A stretch of DNA of 64,000 nt from Pagrus major (lineage: Eukaryota; Chordata; Actinopteri; Spariformes; Sparidae): NCBI RefSeq assembly GCF_040436345.1, contig NC_133224.1:9106741-9170740 (forward strand), in the 5' to 3' direction. Below are positions 26,001 to 35,700 of the stretch, in pieces; the stretch's first letter is position 1, and each line of letters starts with the position of its first letter. Under the pieces are notes generated by a model. That model made no database searches. It was not told the DNA's origin and saw only the letters and a list, made by a program, of their open reading frames with translations. Both the position numbers and the translations under genes were made by a program.

Positions 26001-26426
26001 ATACATTTTCGTTCTTTTGCAGATTCTTGTCTTGGCTCAATTGTAAGAGAACAGTTGTTCTAAAGCAAACGACCCTTTAATGGTGCATGACTAATAAAAC
26101 CACTTCCCTGATCCATAGCCCTTATCACATTTCCCTCTCTTGCTCTCCAAGCTGTTTAGAAAGATAACATTTCCAGAGGTAATGCTGAAGCAAGCACATT
26201 CAGTGAAAGTAATGAAAACCAAGTGCTGATGTAGGTAGAAGTAACTGATAGCCTCACTCGGGCAAACTAGTGGGGTTAGCTGGATGCCCTTTTGCAGCTG
26301 CCAGGCTAACATAACTGACTCACTGTCTTTTCCTTTTCAGTTCGCTGGAAGAAGAGGGGCTCAGTGTCTCGCAGCCCCCTCAGGGCCATCAGCAGGAGAG
26401 GATCTGCCTCTGACAACTGGAACTGA
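23096..26426 (+). CDS. PTB/PID-domain adaptor protein (FAM43/LDLRAP1/GULP-like), 278 aa
   Basis: Exons are 23096-23111, 24935-25669 and 26341-26426. All introns are GT-AG and phases fit (837 nt, 278 residues). The first coding exon supplies only MKLWP plus one base. Joining it to CAG|ATAAAAGC keeps frame without using the intronic ATGs upstream in the long open frame. A basic, serine-rich leader (residues 46-84) precedes a PTB fold at about 86-210. Its marks are FKVHYLG (89-95), the RPRYVEV strand (133-139), DIAYCAAD (155-162), NVFLYICKHH, and a final helix MTACLAHSFQRAL. The tail is basic and serine-rich and ends SASDNWN. Such domains bind NPxY-type receptor tails and act as cytosolic adaptors in signalling or endocytosis; that function is inferred. 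The domain is clear, but I could not settle the family member. An alternative first exon is possible. Confidence 0.8.
23283..23751. repeat. Tandem duplication of a ~240-bp unit in intron 1
   Basis: Unit 1 (23283-23523) and unit 2 (23524-23751) both begin GAACCTCACTCAGAAATCTT. Both share TTTTAAAGTTATC, GCTTATTCCTGA, TTTGCCATTGCCATCC and AAGTTCTGCCTT, and both end GAAGTGCATCCTGG. They differ by scattered substitutions and small gaps. The duplication lies in the first intron of the PTB-adaptor gene, just after the promoter region. Confidence 0.85.
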
Positions 26427-28010
26427 ACCCCGGCATTAACCCTTCCAACACGGGGACACATTCACCAGACGACAACCTCAAGGATGACAGCACTGACGGG
26501 ACGAGGGAGGGATTACAAGACAGAAGGACGGACAAAAGGGATTAAAGTGTGCGAGTCCATATTTGGACATGTGAGAACTCTGCTTGTGAGAGGATGTAAT
26601 CAGTGAGCGCATGGACTTGAAGGTTTTTGATGCAGCAAAGTTGACTTTTGCGAGAGTGGCGCCCAATGTAGCACAAAAGGCCGTTGACAGCTTCCTTTGT
26701 TCGCCTGTCAACAGCTGTGCGAGGACTTGCGACTGGCTGCGGGCCACTTGCGGACGTTTCATTTCCTGGGCTCCTCTTCTTGGTCGGCTCGTTCTCTGAA
26801 GCTACCGAAAGAGTTTGTCGGAAAGAGACGATTTGAACTGACAATGATGAAAGGATGACGACTAAAAACTGGAAAAGACAAACGAAGGCTTTTATTTTGA
26901 AGGCGGATTTTTATTTAACTGACATTTATGACAGGTCATGACGATTTTATTTAATTTCTTTTAAAACCCTGTGGCACTAGCATGTTTCTCATCTTTATTT
27001 TGAAGTGGGTGGACAAAACCACACTTTTAATCTCTGTTTTGACAGTTTGGGCCAAGATGTTGTAGACGTAAAGATACAGAGGAAAGAAAAGGGTCATAGA
27101 AATGTTCTGTGCACTTTCCATAGTTCCAATTGTAAAATTAGACCCCTGAACACATCAGATGTTCCTTCATTTCTTACTACATTTTAATAGGTCGGCAGCA
27201 TCCAGCACCTGCATGATGAATGTGGGGAAAAAATAGACCCTAGCAGAATCTGCAGAGTCAACAAAATCCTCCCTTCAAGCGCCAAAAAAACCCCCCTGCT
27301 CCTAACTGTCCACTGCTATGAATTATTTGCATTTATGTGGAAAAACAAACACGCACACACTCGGCCATGACTTGCAGGGCCCGTCTGTGTCCGAACACTG
27401 GGAACGCTGTGTTCCCACGTGGAGCCTCGGTGTGGAATGCGCGGCCGTGCACCTGCATTCCAATCGGGGGCGAACTGGCGACGGAGAATCTTCTTAAAGT
27501 CTCCTCCGCGTCCAGCCGTGACTTTGCACGTCGAGCAGCCTCGTCAGCAGATGCTTTAATGGGTGTTTAACTCTGAGCCCGTGACTCGTTCACATTATCG
27601 AAGCCATAAAAGGTGCCCAAGTACTAAAGTTAGACTGACCATTACAGGCATTTTCATGCGCAGTATTGCATAACAGGCTCTCATGATCTCATGATTTCTG
27701 TCTGAAGGTTTACAGATGAGGATTAGTGGTACACCCTGAGGCCACCATTAATGTGTCATTTTGTGCTCTCGGACCAAAACGAAGCTAGAAATGTTGCCTT
27801 TTTTTTTTTTTTCGGACTGATGTGCCACTAGGTTTTTATTGTTTTAATTTTAACGTTTTGTACTCGTGGTGTATCTTTTCAATTACAAACGGCGCAGCCC
27901 TGATCTCAGAAAAAGGGGTTAAAGCGCCTGCTTTAAGGCGTATTTTATCAATGTACTGTTTTTATGTCACTGTACATATTTAATTAATATGTATTTTATG
28001 GAATATTAAA
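26427..28010 (+). other. 3' untranslated region of the PTB-adaptor gene
   Basis: From the stop at 26424-26426 the text runs about 1.6 kb without a credible exon to an ATTAAA signal. It includes a T run (27801-27813) and AT-rich text near the end, as in a typical long 3' UTR. The transcript end is inferred. Confidence 0.5.
28005..28010 (+). terminator. ATTAAA polyadenylation signal, PTB-adaptor gene
   Basis: ATTAAA is followed 10-25 bases later by TTTTATACAAG and a TTTTGTTTGTTTG U/GU-rich element. That is the standard arrangement for cleavage and polyadenylation. It is the first strong signal after the AT-rich end of the presumed UTR. Confidence 0.55.
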
Positions 28011-28629
28011 ACTTTTTATACAAGATTTTGTTTGTTTGAACATGTTCTCTCTCTTGCAAGAAGAAACATATTTAACCAGCTTTAACTTTGACTTTGATAT
28101 TTGGCCTGAAGAAAACAAAGTTCTTGTCGTTGTGTGTGTGTTTGTTTGTGTGTGGGAGAGCAGGATTGAACGTTTCGGGGTTGGCAGGGCAAGACATTCA
28201 GAGAGGTCCTGGGATGTTTAATCTCAGTCATGTGACTCACTTCCCAGGGTCATTTCTCCAGTGTTTTCATATTTTTCAAACACTCTCGTACATGTGACTA
28301 CCTTCGAGCTGCAGTGAAGATGCAGCTCCATCAGAATGGCGTTGAAACACATAGGGCCGTACGGTGCTGCAACAAGAGCTCTCTATAGACATTTTGTTCG
28401 TACAGGTTAGATAAACACACACAGATATCATTGCACTTGCGGTTATACAGGACATTAAACGCACCACAACACAAAGAAATAACAAAAATAAAACAGGAAT
28501 CACCTAAATACAGTCCTTCTAATGAGGTTTCACACATTTGAACATTTGCTTTCCCTTTTTTTCCTCCAAAAAGTCAGCAAAAGTCTCTCATCTTCAAGTA
28601 GATCACATATCATATACCAACAATCGCAG

Positions 28630-31347
28630 TCACTCCTCTCCAGAAGAGTTTGGCCCTGTTGGACTGCTGGCCGACCCGGAGGACTCTCGGTGTCGCTGTA
28701 ACTCCAGCAGGGACTGTACGTGAAGACGCCTCAGAGGCTTCACCTCCTCTACCACTGGAAAGAGAAGGGAAGCAATCAAAAACATTTGCAGATGCCTTAA
28801 AATTCAAGCGCGGCCAAGTGTGGAGCGGAAGGAGGGCACGTCTGAGCCCTTTTGTAATGTGGCTAAACGGCACCACCTGCTGGCCTCAACAAAAATAGCA
28901 GCTAATCATCATGACGAGCAACAGTCTGTGACAACATGAAAGTAAAAACCAGACACCCCCTGCTGCACTCCAACATTTCCTACCTTTGTCATAGTGCAGC
29001 TCGTCCCGGTTCCCGTAGACCACATACATCTCCAGGAAGTTGAGGAGGGCGCCTGTGACGAGGAAGCGGTCAGGGAGGGGAAGGCTTTTGATGTAACGCG
29101 TGTCCAGGGCAAAGGGGTTGGAGGGAGAGGGGACGGTGCACAGGCACACCAGCTCACTGACGACGTCCCACACGCGAATACCTGGAAGAAATCAACAACA
29201 CCAGAACGGAAAAAATGCTAAATTGTAATAAACATTTGTATAAGTCCATATAACTAAAGCACCTCGAGCTTTTTCCACAACTCTAATCCCCACCACACAG
29301 TAGTCTCTAAGACGGTTAAACCCAAGCATCTGTGTCTGATTTAGCTCATGGAAAATGGTGTAATTATTGAATCTGTGCAGTGAAACAATAACTCTCTCCT
29401 GTTTGGATTCCTCACATTGTTTCCATACCTCGCGTCTGCCAGTCTGAGATGGACTTGAGCTTCATGGGCGTGTCCTTGACCATCGAATCGGTGCCTCCGA
29501 TGTTGACCAGCCGCTCGTGATTGGAGCGGATCCAGGCGTGGGGCCGCCCGTACTTGACGTAGCCGGCCAGTAGGAACAGAGTGCAGTTCACCTCCTGTTT
29601 GGGGGACAAAGTCGAGGCTGTGGGACTGAGCGAGCGAGCGAGTTAGTGCTGAAGGTCAAAGAGTCTGAATGAAGCACTTACAGGCACTGCTATCTCTCTC
29701 TCACTGGGAGAGGCTGGGAGGAGATGCTCCTCACTGCTGGGCTCCCTGAGGACACAGAGAGGAGTCAATCAATGGGTTTGTGTCTTCAGTCTGCACGTAC
29801 AAACACACACATCTGCACCTGGGAGCCGCTGTTTAAAGCCTAATTAGTACTATTTCCTTAAAGGTGCCATATTGTAGATATTTCCATGTCTTTTTGATTA
29901 TAAAGCAGGTCCAGGTGTTGTATAAAAAACACTCAGTCCACGGAGAAATGCACAAAGCCTGTACTCAGGGTTTCGCCTTCAAACGAGGTCACCACCCTCA
30001 GCACGGCCGTAGCTGCAAAAACACCGACAGAGCCAATGCAGAAACACAGTGGGTGGTGCTTTCGCAGGCCTGCCATAGCTGACCAATCAGAGCAGACCTT
30101 AAGGGGGGACTTAAAGGGACAGGCACTAAAACGGAGCATTCAAACGGAGGGTGAATAGAGGTGCTGCAGCGATGGACAAAGATAAATAATGTGTTTTTTA
30201 GAACATTAAAGCATGTAAACATTTTCTAGTAGACACCCAAAAATGAAAATAAGCACAATATGGGATCTTTAACAATGTCCCATAGAATTTAATGTAAAGA
30301 TTGGACGTCCCAAAGCAAACATCAATCATATAAAATTGAGAAAATTCGCAAATCCTCACATTTGACGAGCTGTTATCACATAAAAACACAAATACATGTC
30401 TCAATCACCTGCCGGTCTGTGGCTGTGCCTTGTGTGTGTGTGGCTGGTGGTCTCGTGGACACGGAGGACGCTCCCCGGGCAGGGGTGAGCTGCCACGGCT
30501 GTCCACGCTGGGGGCGCTGCTGCTGGGGGAGACATCGCTGCTGTTACAGCTGCTGCTGGAGGAGTACGAGGAGGCCCTGGAGACCAAGAAACCTGGGGAA
30601 CGCCACCCCTGCAGAACAGGGACACAGGAGGAGGGGAAAACAGGGTTTCTCTTCTCCTGTACTGACTGCTGATGATGATAAGATTATAAATACATGAGGA
30701 GATGTATTTTCTGCCAGTTGTTTTGCAGAAAATGTGCAGTATTTATTAAAATGCACACGCTTCGTGTGTGTCTGTCTGTGCAGAAACTTACCAGATCCTC
30801 GTTAACGACTGTCAGCAGCAACTCCTCTTTCCCTCTTAGCCACGGCTGGAAGTATTTAAAGCCCTGCGACAGAAAACGAGATTATTTTCAAGAAATAGTT
30901 GTTAACTGTGTTTTCTGCATGTGCATTCACTGACCTGCAACGATCCAAGAAGAGCCAGGTCATTAAGAAAGTGCTGCAGCTTCCTCTTCTGATCCCTCTC
31001 TCTTTTCTAGACAAAGAGGCATGACATTTGTGAGAAATGCAAGATATAAATCAGCACTAAAACTTGATACTGTCAATAATGACCTAAAAACCCTCCAGCA
31101 CCTCAGGGATCCCCATCATCCCCCTCCCTGCAGTATCCTAGCAACACACGCAGCGCCTGATGGCAGCATCCCGCATCTCCATCCGCAATAATTAGAGAGA
31201 AAAACAGAGAAAATAACGCACAGGTGGTGTAAAAACGTGCAGCAAACAACGTGCGCGCGTAAAAACACCACCTCTGCTGCATCCCGATCCTAAATCATCA
31301 TCCTGAAAGAGGCTCACATCATGAAGGAAACAACTCACGCTGCTCAT
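28630..31347 (-). CDS. Unrecognised eight-exon gene, 301-aa protein with Ser-rich linker
   Basis: Minus-strand exons are 31347-31339, 31006-30935, 30863-30792, 30608-30409, 29745-29682, 29594-29429, 29181-28984 and 28754-28630. All junctions are GT-AG and phases close exactly (906 nt). The first coding exon is only Met-Ser-Ser. Residues 4-51 are basic then hydrophobic (KRKLQHFLNDLALLGSLQGF, QPWLRGKEELLL). Residues 63-135 are a low-complexity Ser/Pro-rich linker. Residues 140-261 look like a folded domain rich in aliphatic and aromatic residues (TLFLLAGYVKYGRPHAWI, VWDVVSELVCLC, LLNFLEMYVVYGNRDELHYD). No signal peptide or clear membrane span is seen. The tail after 262 is charged and Ser-rich, ending SSGEE. 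I do not recognise the family and assign no function. The consistent exon structure makes a real gene very likely. Confidence 0.8.
28869..28885 (-). promoter_or_regulatory. Candidate CTCF site, minus orientation
   Basis: Read on the minus strand, this is GGCCAGCAGGTGGTGCC, close to the CTCF core CCAGCAGGGGGCGCC with two mismatches. It lies in intron 7 (28755-28983) of the unrecognised gene. A single motif match is weak evidence of occupancy. Confidence 0.35.
29858..30272. mobile_element. TTAA-flanked MITE in intron 4 of the unrecognised gene
   Basis: It starts TTAAAGGTGCCATATTGTAG and ends GCACAATATGGGATCTTTAA, so the ends are imperfect inverted repeats over about 415 bp. The interior (GCTGACCAATCAGAGCAGAC, TTAAAGGGACAGGCACTAAA) differs from the 18309-18669 type, so this is a separate family sharing the terminal pattern. 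The segment at 51980-52090 (GCTGACCAATCAGAGGACAT, ATTATGAGCCTGAAAATGAGC) is a related remnant. Confidence 0.55.
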
Positions 31348-31600
31348 CTTGAACCAAATCGCAGAAAAACGTCCTCTTCTTCCCAGGCGATCATGACATG
31401 CTGACGCTAAACACCTTACATTGTGTCTGGTTGACAATGGTTAGCTGCTGTGGGGAAGCAGACAGACACAGGGTTTGTTCTGCTCGGGTGTTGCCTCGTC
31501 TGTGTCTGCTGCATGAAGTCGGTCTGCTGATGGCAGTGTGTGTGTGTGTGGAAGCCCCCAGCGGCCATGTTGGGAATGAGCTCTGTTGAGGCAAAGCAGC
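31348..31600 (-). promoter_or_regulatory. Probable promoter/5' UTR of the unrecognised gene
   Basis: Upstream (minus strand) of the Met-Ser-Ser exon. It contains AACATGGCCGCTGGGGG at 31556-31573, which resembles a YY1 element (AANATGGCGGC) of the kind found just downstream of TATA-less start sites. The assignment is inferred. Confidence 0.35.
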
Positions 31601-32059
31601 AAAATGTCACCAACAATATAACTTTAAAAAACATATTGATGTTAGTGAAAATGTCCCCGTGAGAATTTAAAACAGTTATTTTATACACCGTATAAACTTT
31701 ATTCACTTCATTTTTTTTTATTTGGATAAAACCAGGCTGCCTGTTTTCACTGCTTCACTCGGCCCCTTAAGAGTTAGCTAAGCTAGGCCCCGGAAGTGCT
31801 TAGCTTAGCCTATAAACTCGACAGGACAGAAAACTTAATTTCTAAACGTATTAAGAAAGTGAATAAACATGTTTTCAAAATTTACAACTATTCTTTTGAA
31901 AGTAAAATACACTAGAAATCTGTCCCTAAACTTTGACAAACACATTTTCTGATCTTACTAGAAGCTTTTTTGTAACGTAGCCTACTAAAAATGTAATAAT
32001 TTCTCTTGTTCAGGGATTTGGAGACTGTTTAAAATGCTTGTCAGTCAGCTTAGCATGCC

Positions 32060-32371
32060 TGTAGCTTAGCTTTTAGGTGCTAGAAATAATAGGGAGCAGC
32101 ACCAGAGCTGTCGCTAGCTAGTTAGCTCAGCGCAGCTAGCTGTTCAAATTGGGGGCTCGGAGCACTGGGGAAGTGTTGGTGTTTATACTGTTAGCACAGG
32201 AGCTCTGGACCGTGGCTGACCAGGGCTATGTGGTTAGCATGCTAAACATGCTTTACAACACAATATATAGATGCTGTATGTCCAAACGGTTACTCCTTCA
32301 CATTCTGTTGATAAGTTTAGTTAGGTCTTTGCATGTTTCCCACCAAAATTCTTACATATAGCACCTTTAAC
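32060..32371. mobile_element. MITE copy (18309-18669 family), 5' end degraded
   Basis: It shares AGCTAGTTAGCTCAG, GGGGCTCGGAGCACTGGGGA, TTAGCACAGGAGCTCTGGACC and CTTCACATTCTGTTGATAAG with the 18309 copy. The right terminus is clear: TTCTTACATATAGCACCTTTAA. The left terminus is not. Confidence 0.6.
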
Positions 32372-32611
32372 ACCTTTGCTGCAGTGACTTGATCTTAAAA
32401 TCTGTTCCGACTTGCAGCCGGTGAAGGTTATGACAAAGATGATGTAAAGTTATCCACGGTAGGAGAAACTTTTAAGCAGCTTTCCCTGAAATGAATGAGC
32501 CACTCACTCATTCATAACACCGCACAAATCCCCAATATCAGACCAACTTTATTGTGGTGCTGGCTGGTTGGTATGTCTCAATGAAGTCAGACGTTTGACA
32601 AAAATAATCAG

Positions 32612-32617
32612 TTTATT
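32612..32617 (-). terminator. AATAAA polyadenylation signal candidate, man2b2
   Basis: AATAAA on the minus strand, about 155 bases after the man2b2 stop codon. A second AATAAA lies at 32548-32553. Either could serve; I cannot choose between them from sequence. Confidence 0.45.
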
Positions 32618-32770
32618 CAGCGAGAGATTCAAAACACCTCATCAACACATTAGTGCCTCTCGACAAAGCAACATAATGATCAGCGACACCAGGAATCAAA
32701 TGTTTAAAAAGCGTTCTCATATTGCGTCTAAGGATTGTTCATCTTCACAGAAGACAAAAGACGGTTCAGC

Positions 32771-35700
32771 CTAAACGTTTCTGGAGGCGAAGCGGACAAA
32801 GAAGGTCCTGATCTCTTTGGGTGAGATGGTCACGGTGAAATCTCCACAACTCTGACAGCTGCTGTTGTCTAAGATAAAAAGAAATTTAGTTTGTTAGTAT
32901 TTTATAAAATGTGTAATATCGTTGTCACTCTATTTAAACGCCAAGTCATTCTCACTTGTTTCTAAGTCATCTGCTGTTTTCCACTTCCACCTCTGCAGAC
33001 TGGTGATGTCCCAGGTTCCTGTGAGAGATCGCTCCTCCAGCACTTTTACTTCCCCTATGCCCTGCAGCACATCCTGTTCACAAGAAATGACAAAATGAGT
33101 TATGCATATTCTATTTTTAAGTGAAGAAAATCAAAGGTTTTCGGTTTCCTTATTAAACTGGGACATTAACATGTAAAATAAGTCACAGTTTCATTAACAC
33201 CTTCAGGTTTATGGTGACTGGTTTGGAAAGCTCGGGGTCTTCTCCCTCCTCGAAGAGATGCATGATCCTCAACAGGACCCGATCGTAGTCTGGCTCTGAG
33301 TGCAAATCATTACCTAGATGTACATCATATGGTTACATTTCACTTTCCAGAAGACAAACAAAGGTCTATCAATCTCCTGAAATGACCTTAGAAAGCCCAC
33401 GATGTGCTCAGTGTGTCTAACAGCTGACCTGAGTGAACGCGGCTGAGGTGAACACTGTGATCAGAGCTGTAGTTCCACCCGGGGATGCCGAGGCTGAGCA
33501 GGTGGAGATTCGGTGGGAGAACGACTGAGCGCAGAGGAGAACGTTCTCTGGGTTCCTTCTCCTGCCAGGGCCTCTCTAGAGGTAAAAGAGATTGGAGAGT
33601 TTGGTCAGCCAACACAAAATATATAGTAATGAGGTCATCAAGTAGTGCAGGAGTACAAGGTATTACATTATTCGGGCTTAGCCCCGTTCAAAGAGACTTT
33701 TTAATGCTTTTTCAAAGCCAGCACTCACGAGGTTGGTCGATGGGCATGATGACAGGTCTGTGCTGCAGCTCTATCGCCTCCCTCTGGTAAAGCCTGGAGG
33801 TGGCACTGATGGAGCCCAGCATCATCCACAGGGTGGGCCTCACCACCGAGCTGTCGTTGAGGGTCAGGTTGTAGCCGAGGTTCCAGGCCAAGTTGTTCCA
33901 AAGACGCCGATGGAGCATGACCTGGAGTAGGCGAACACGCAGGATGTTAACGTGCGTTTCTGTTCATCAGAGGTTTTTCTTTTTATAGCTTTTTGTTTTT
34001 TGTACCTCTAGCTGTCCGTCAGCTTGGCTGGACACACCGTGAGCTCTGTCGCCGACCAGCACCAGTCTGCTGAGGTCGTCCTCAATGTAGGCTGTCCGAA
34101 CCATGGGGAAGTAGTTCTGAAAAGTGCATATTGTACGTATATTATTCCACGTATTCCAGTGTTGTATCCTAAATGTCAAGAGTCCAGATCACCCGAGGAC
34201 TTACTCTTGCTAAAGTGTTATTCGTGAACTTCCTGTGTGTCCTCTTCATCATCTGATAGCCGTTATCATCTGTGTACAGGGTCCGGTTGTTCTTCAAGGA
34301 GGAGCTGGTTCTGAGGACGACCTCCGTGTTGAGACGGAGCGGACCCAGCGAATACGTCTGCTCCAGCCTGTGACACGGCACTCTGCCCCCGAAGCATTCT
34401 GCGACACGGGTGGTGATGGAGAAGGCGTAGTCTTGATCACCTTCCTCTCTAGAAGATGGAACGAATGACTCAAATATTGTTTTTCTTAATAAAAAATAAA
34501 GTAAAACTCCAATTTTACCCACCTGAAGAAGAGCTGCCTGATCTCCGTCACAATCTTCCCGGGGATAATCTCCATCTCCACAGCCTTGTAGGCGCGCACA
34601 GCTGACCCGTTGGCGCTGAAGATGTAGTTATCAGAGATGGGGCCTGCTTTTACGTCTCCGTTTGCGTGGTACTCCCAGAAATCCTGAGTCATCCTTACTC
34701 GCCTTTTCTCTGGACTGCCAAGGATGACAAAGAGGACAAGCAGGAAGTGATGGATGCAACCAGGGCTGCAACTAAGAATGCTTCAATAGCGTATCTATAT
34801 CTATCTGCTGACAATGTTCTTGTGATTTAGGGGGATCTTTCCTACAATATGTCACTGTTAACACCCTGTTAAAGCATTACAGTGTTATCTTAACAGGGCG
34901 GATGAGTGTGATAATGTGCAAACACAAACTCCTCCCTATGTGTGCTTAAGTTTATTCACATCTATGTGGTGCAACAAGAGGCTTGAAGTCTTACAGATAA
35001 GTGATGCTGTGCAGTAGATTTGTATCCTGGTCAAACATCAGCTTGTAACATTCGTTCAGAACAGGCAGGAGCCTCCTCCCTGTTTTCAACCAGTCCCGGA
35101 CGTTGAGTCTCTCGAACAGAACCCCTTTCGCTTCATAAGTCCAGCCACACTTGGACGTCCTGGAGCACCGCTGCTCGGAGAACTTAATCAGGTATTTCCT
35201 GTGCTGAAGGCCTCCGAGGTCCACCACGATGAACAGATCATAGGTGGCATTGGACTGTGCCGACCTCTGGATCTGTAACACAGAGGAAGATACTATTACA
35301 GCATGTAGATTTCCTACACTAGAAATTATAGTATAAAAATAAAAAAATATACATAACTGCTGCTAACTGTAGCTGGCAATAGCTTACTAGCTCAGTTAGC
35401 AGTGCAGCTGGCAGTCCAGACTGTCAGTACATAGGGAAGTGTTTACACCGCTAGCAAAAGAGCTTTGGACCAAGGCCAGCCAGGGCTAGCTGGTTAGCAT
35501 CCTAACTTCAGTCGATAACTCTTTTTAGTTCATTTCTTAACTAAAATTCTGACATACTGCTCCTTTAAAGATAAACAACAAAAACACACTACCTGTGCAG
35601 GCACCGGCTGTCCGTCATCATCGAAGACAGCTGCGGTGGGGAACGTCACAGTGAAGTTGATGACAGTTGTTGTGTTCCATGCTAACGGGTTGTAAACGAT

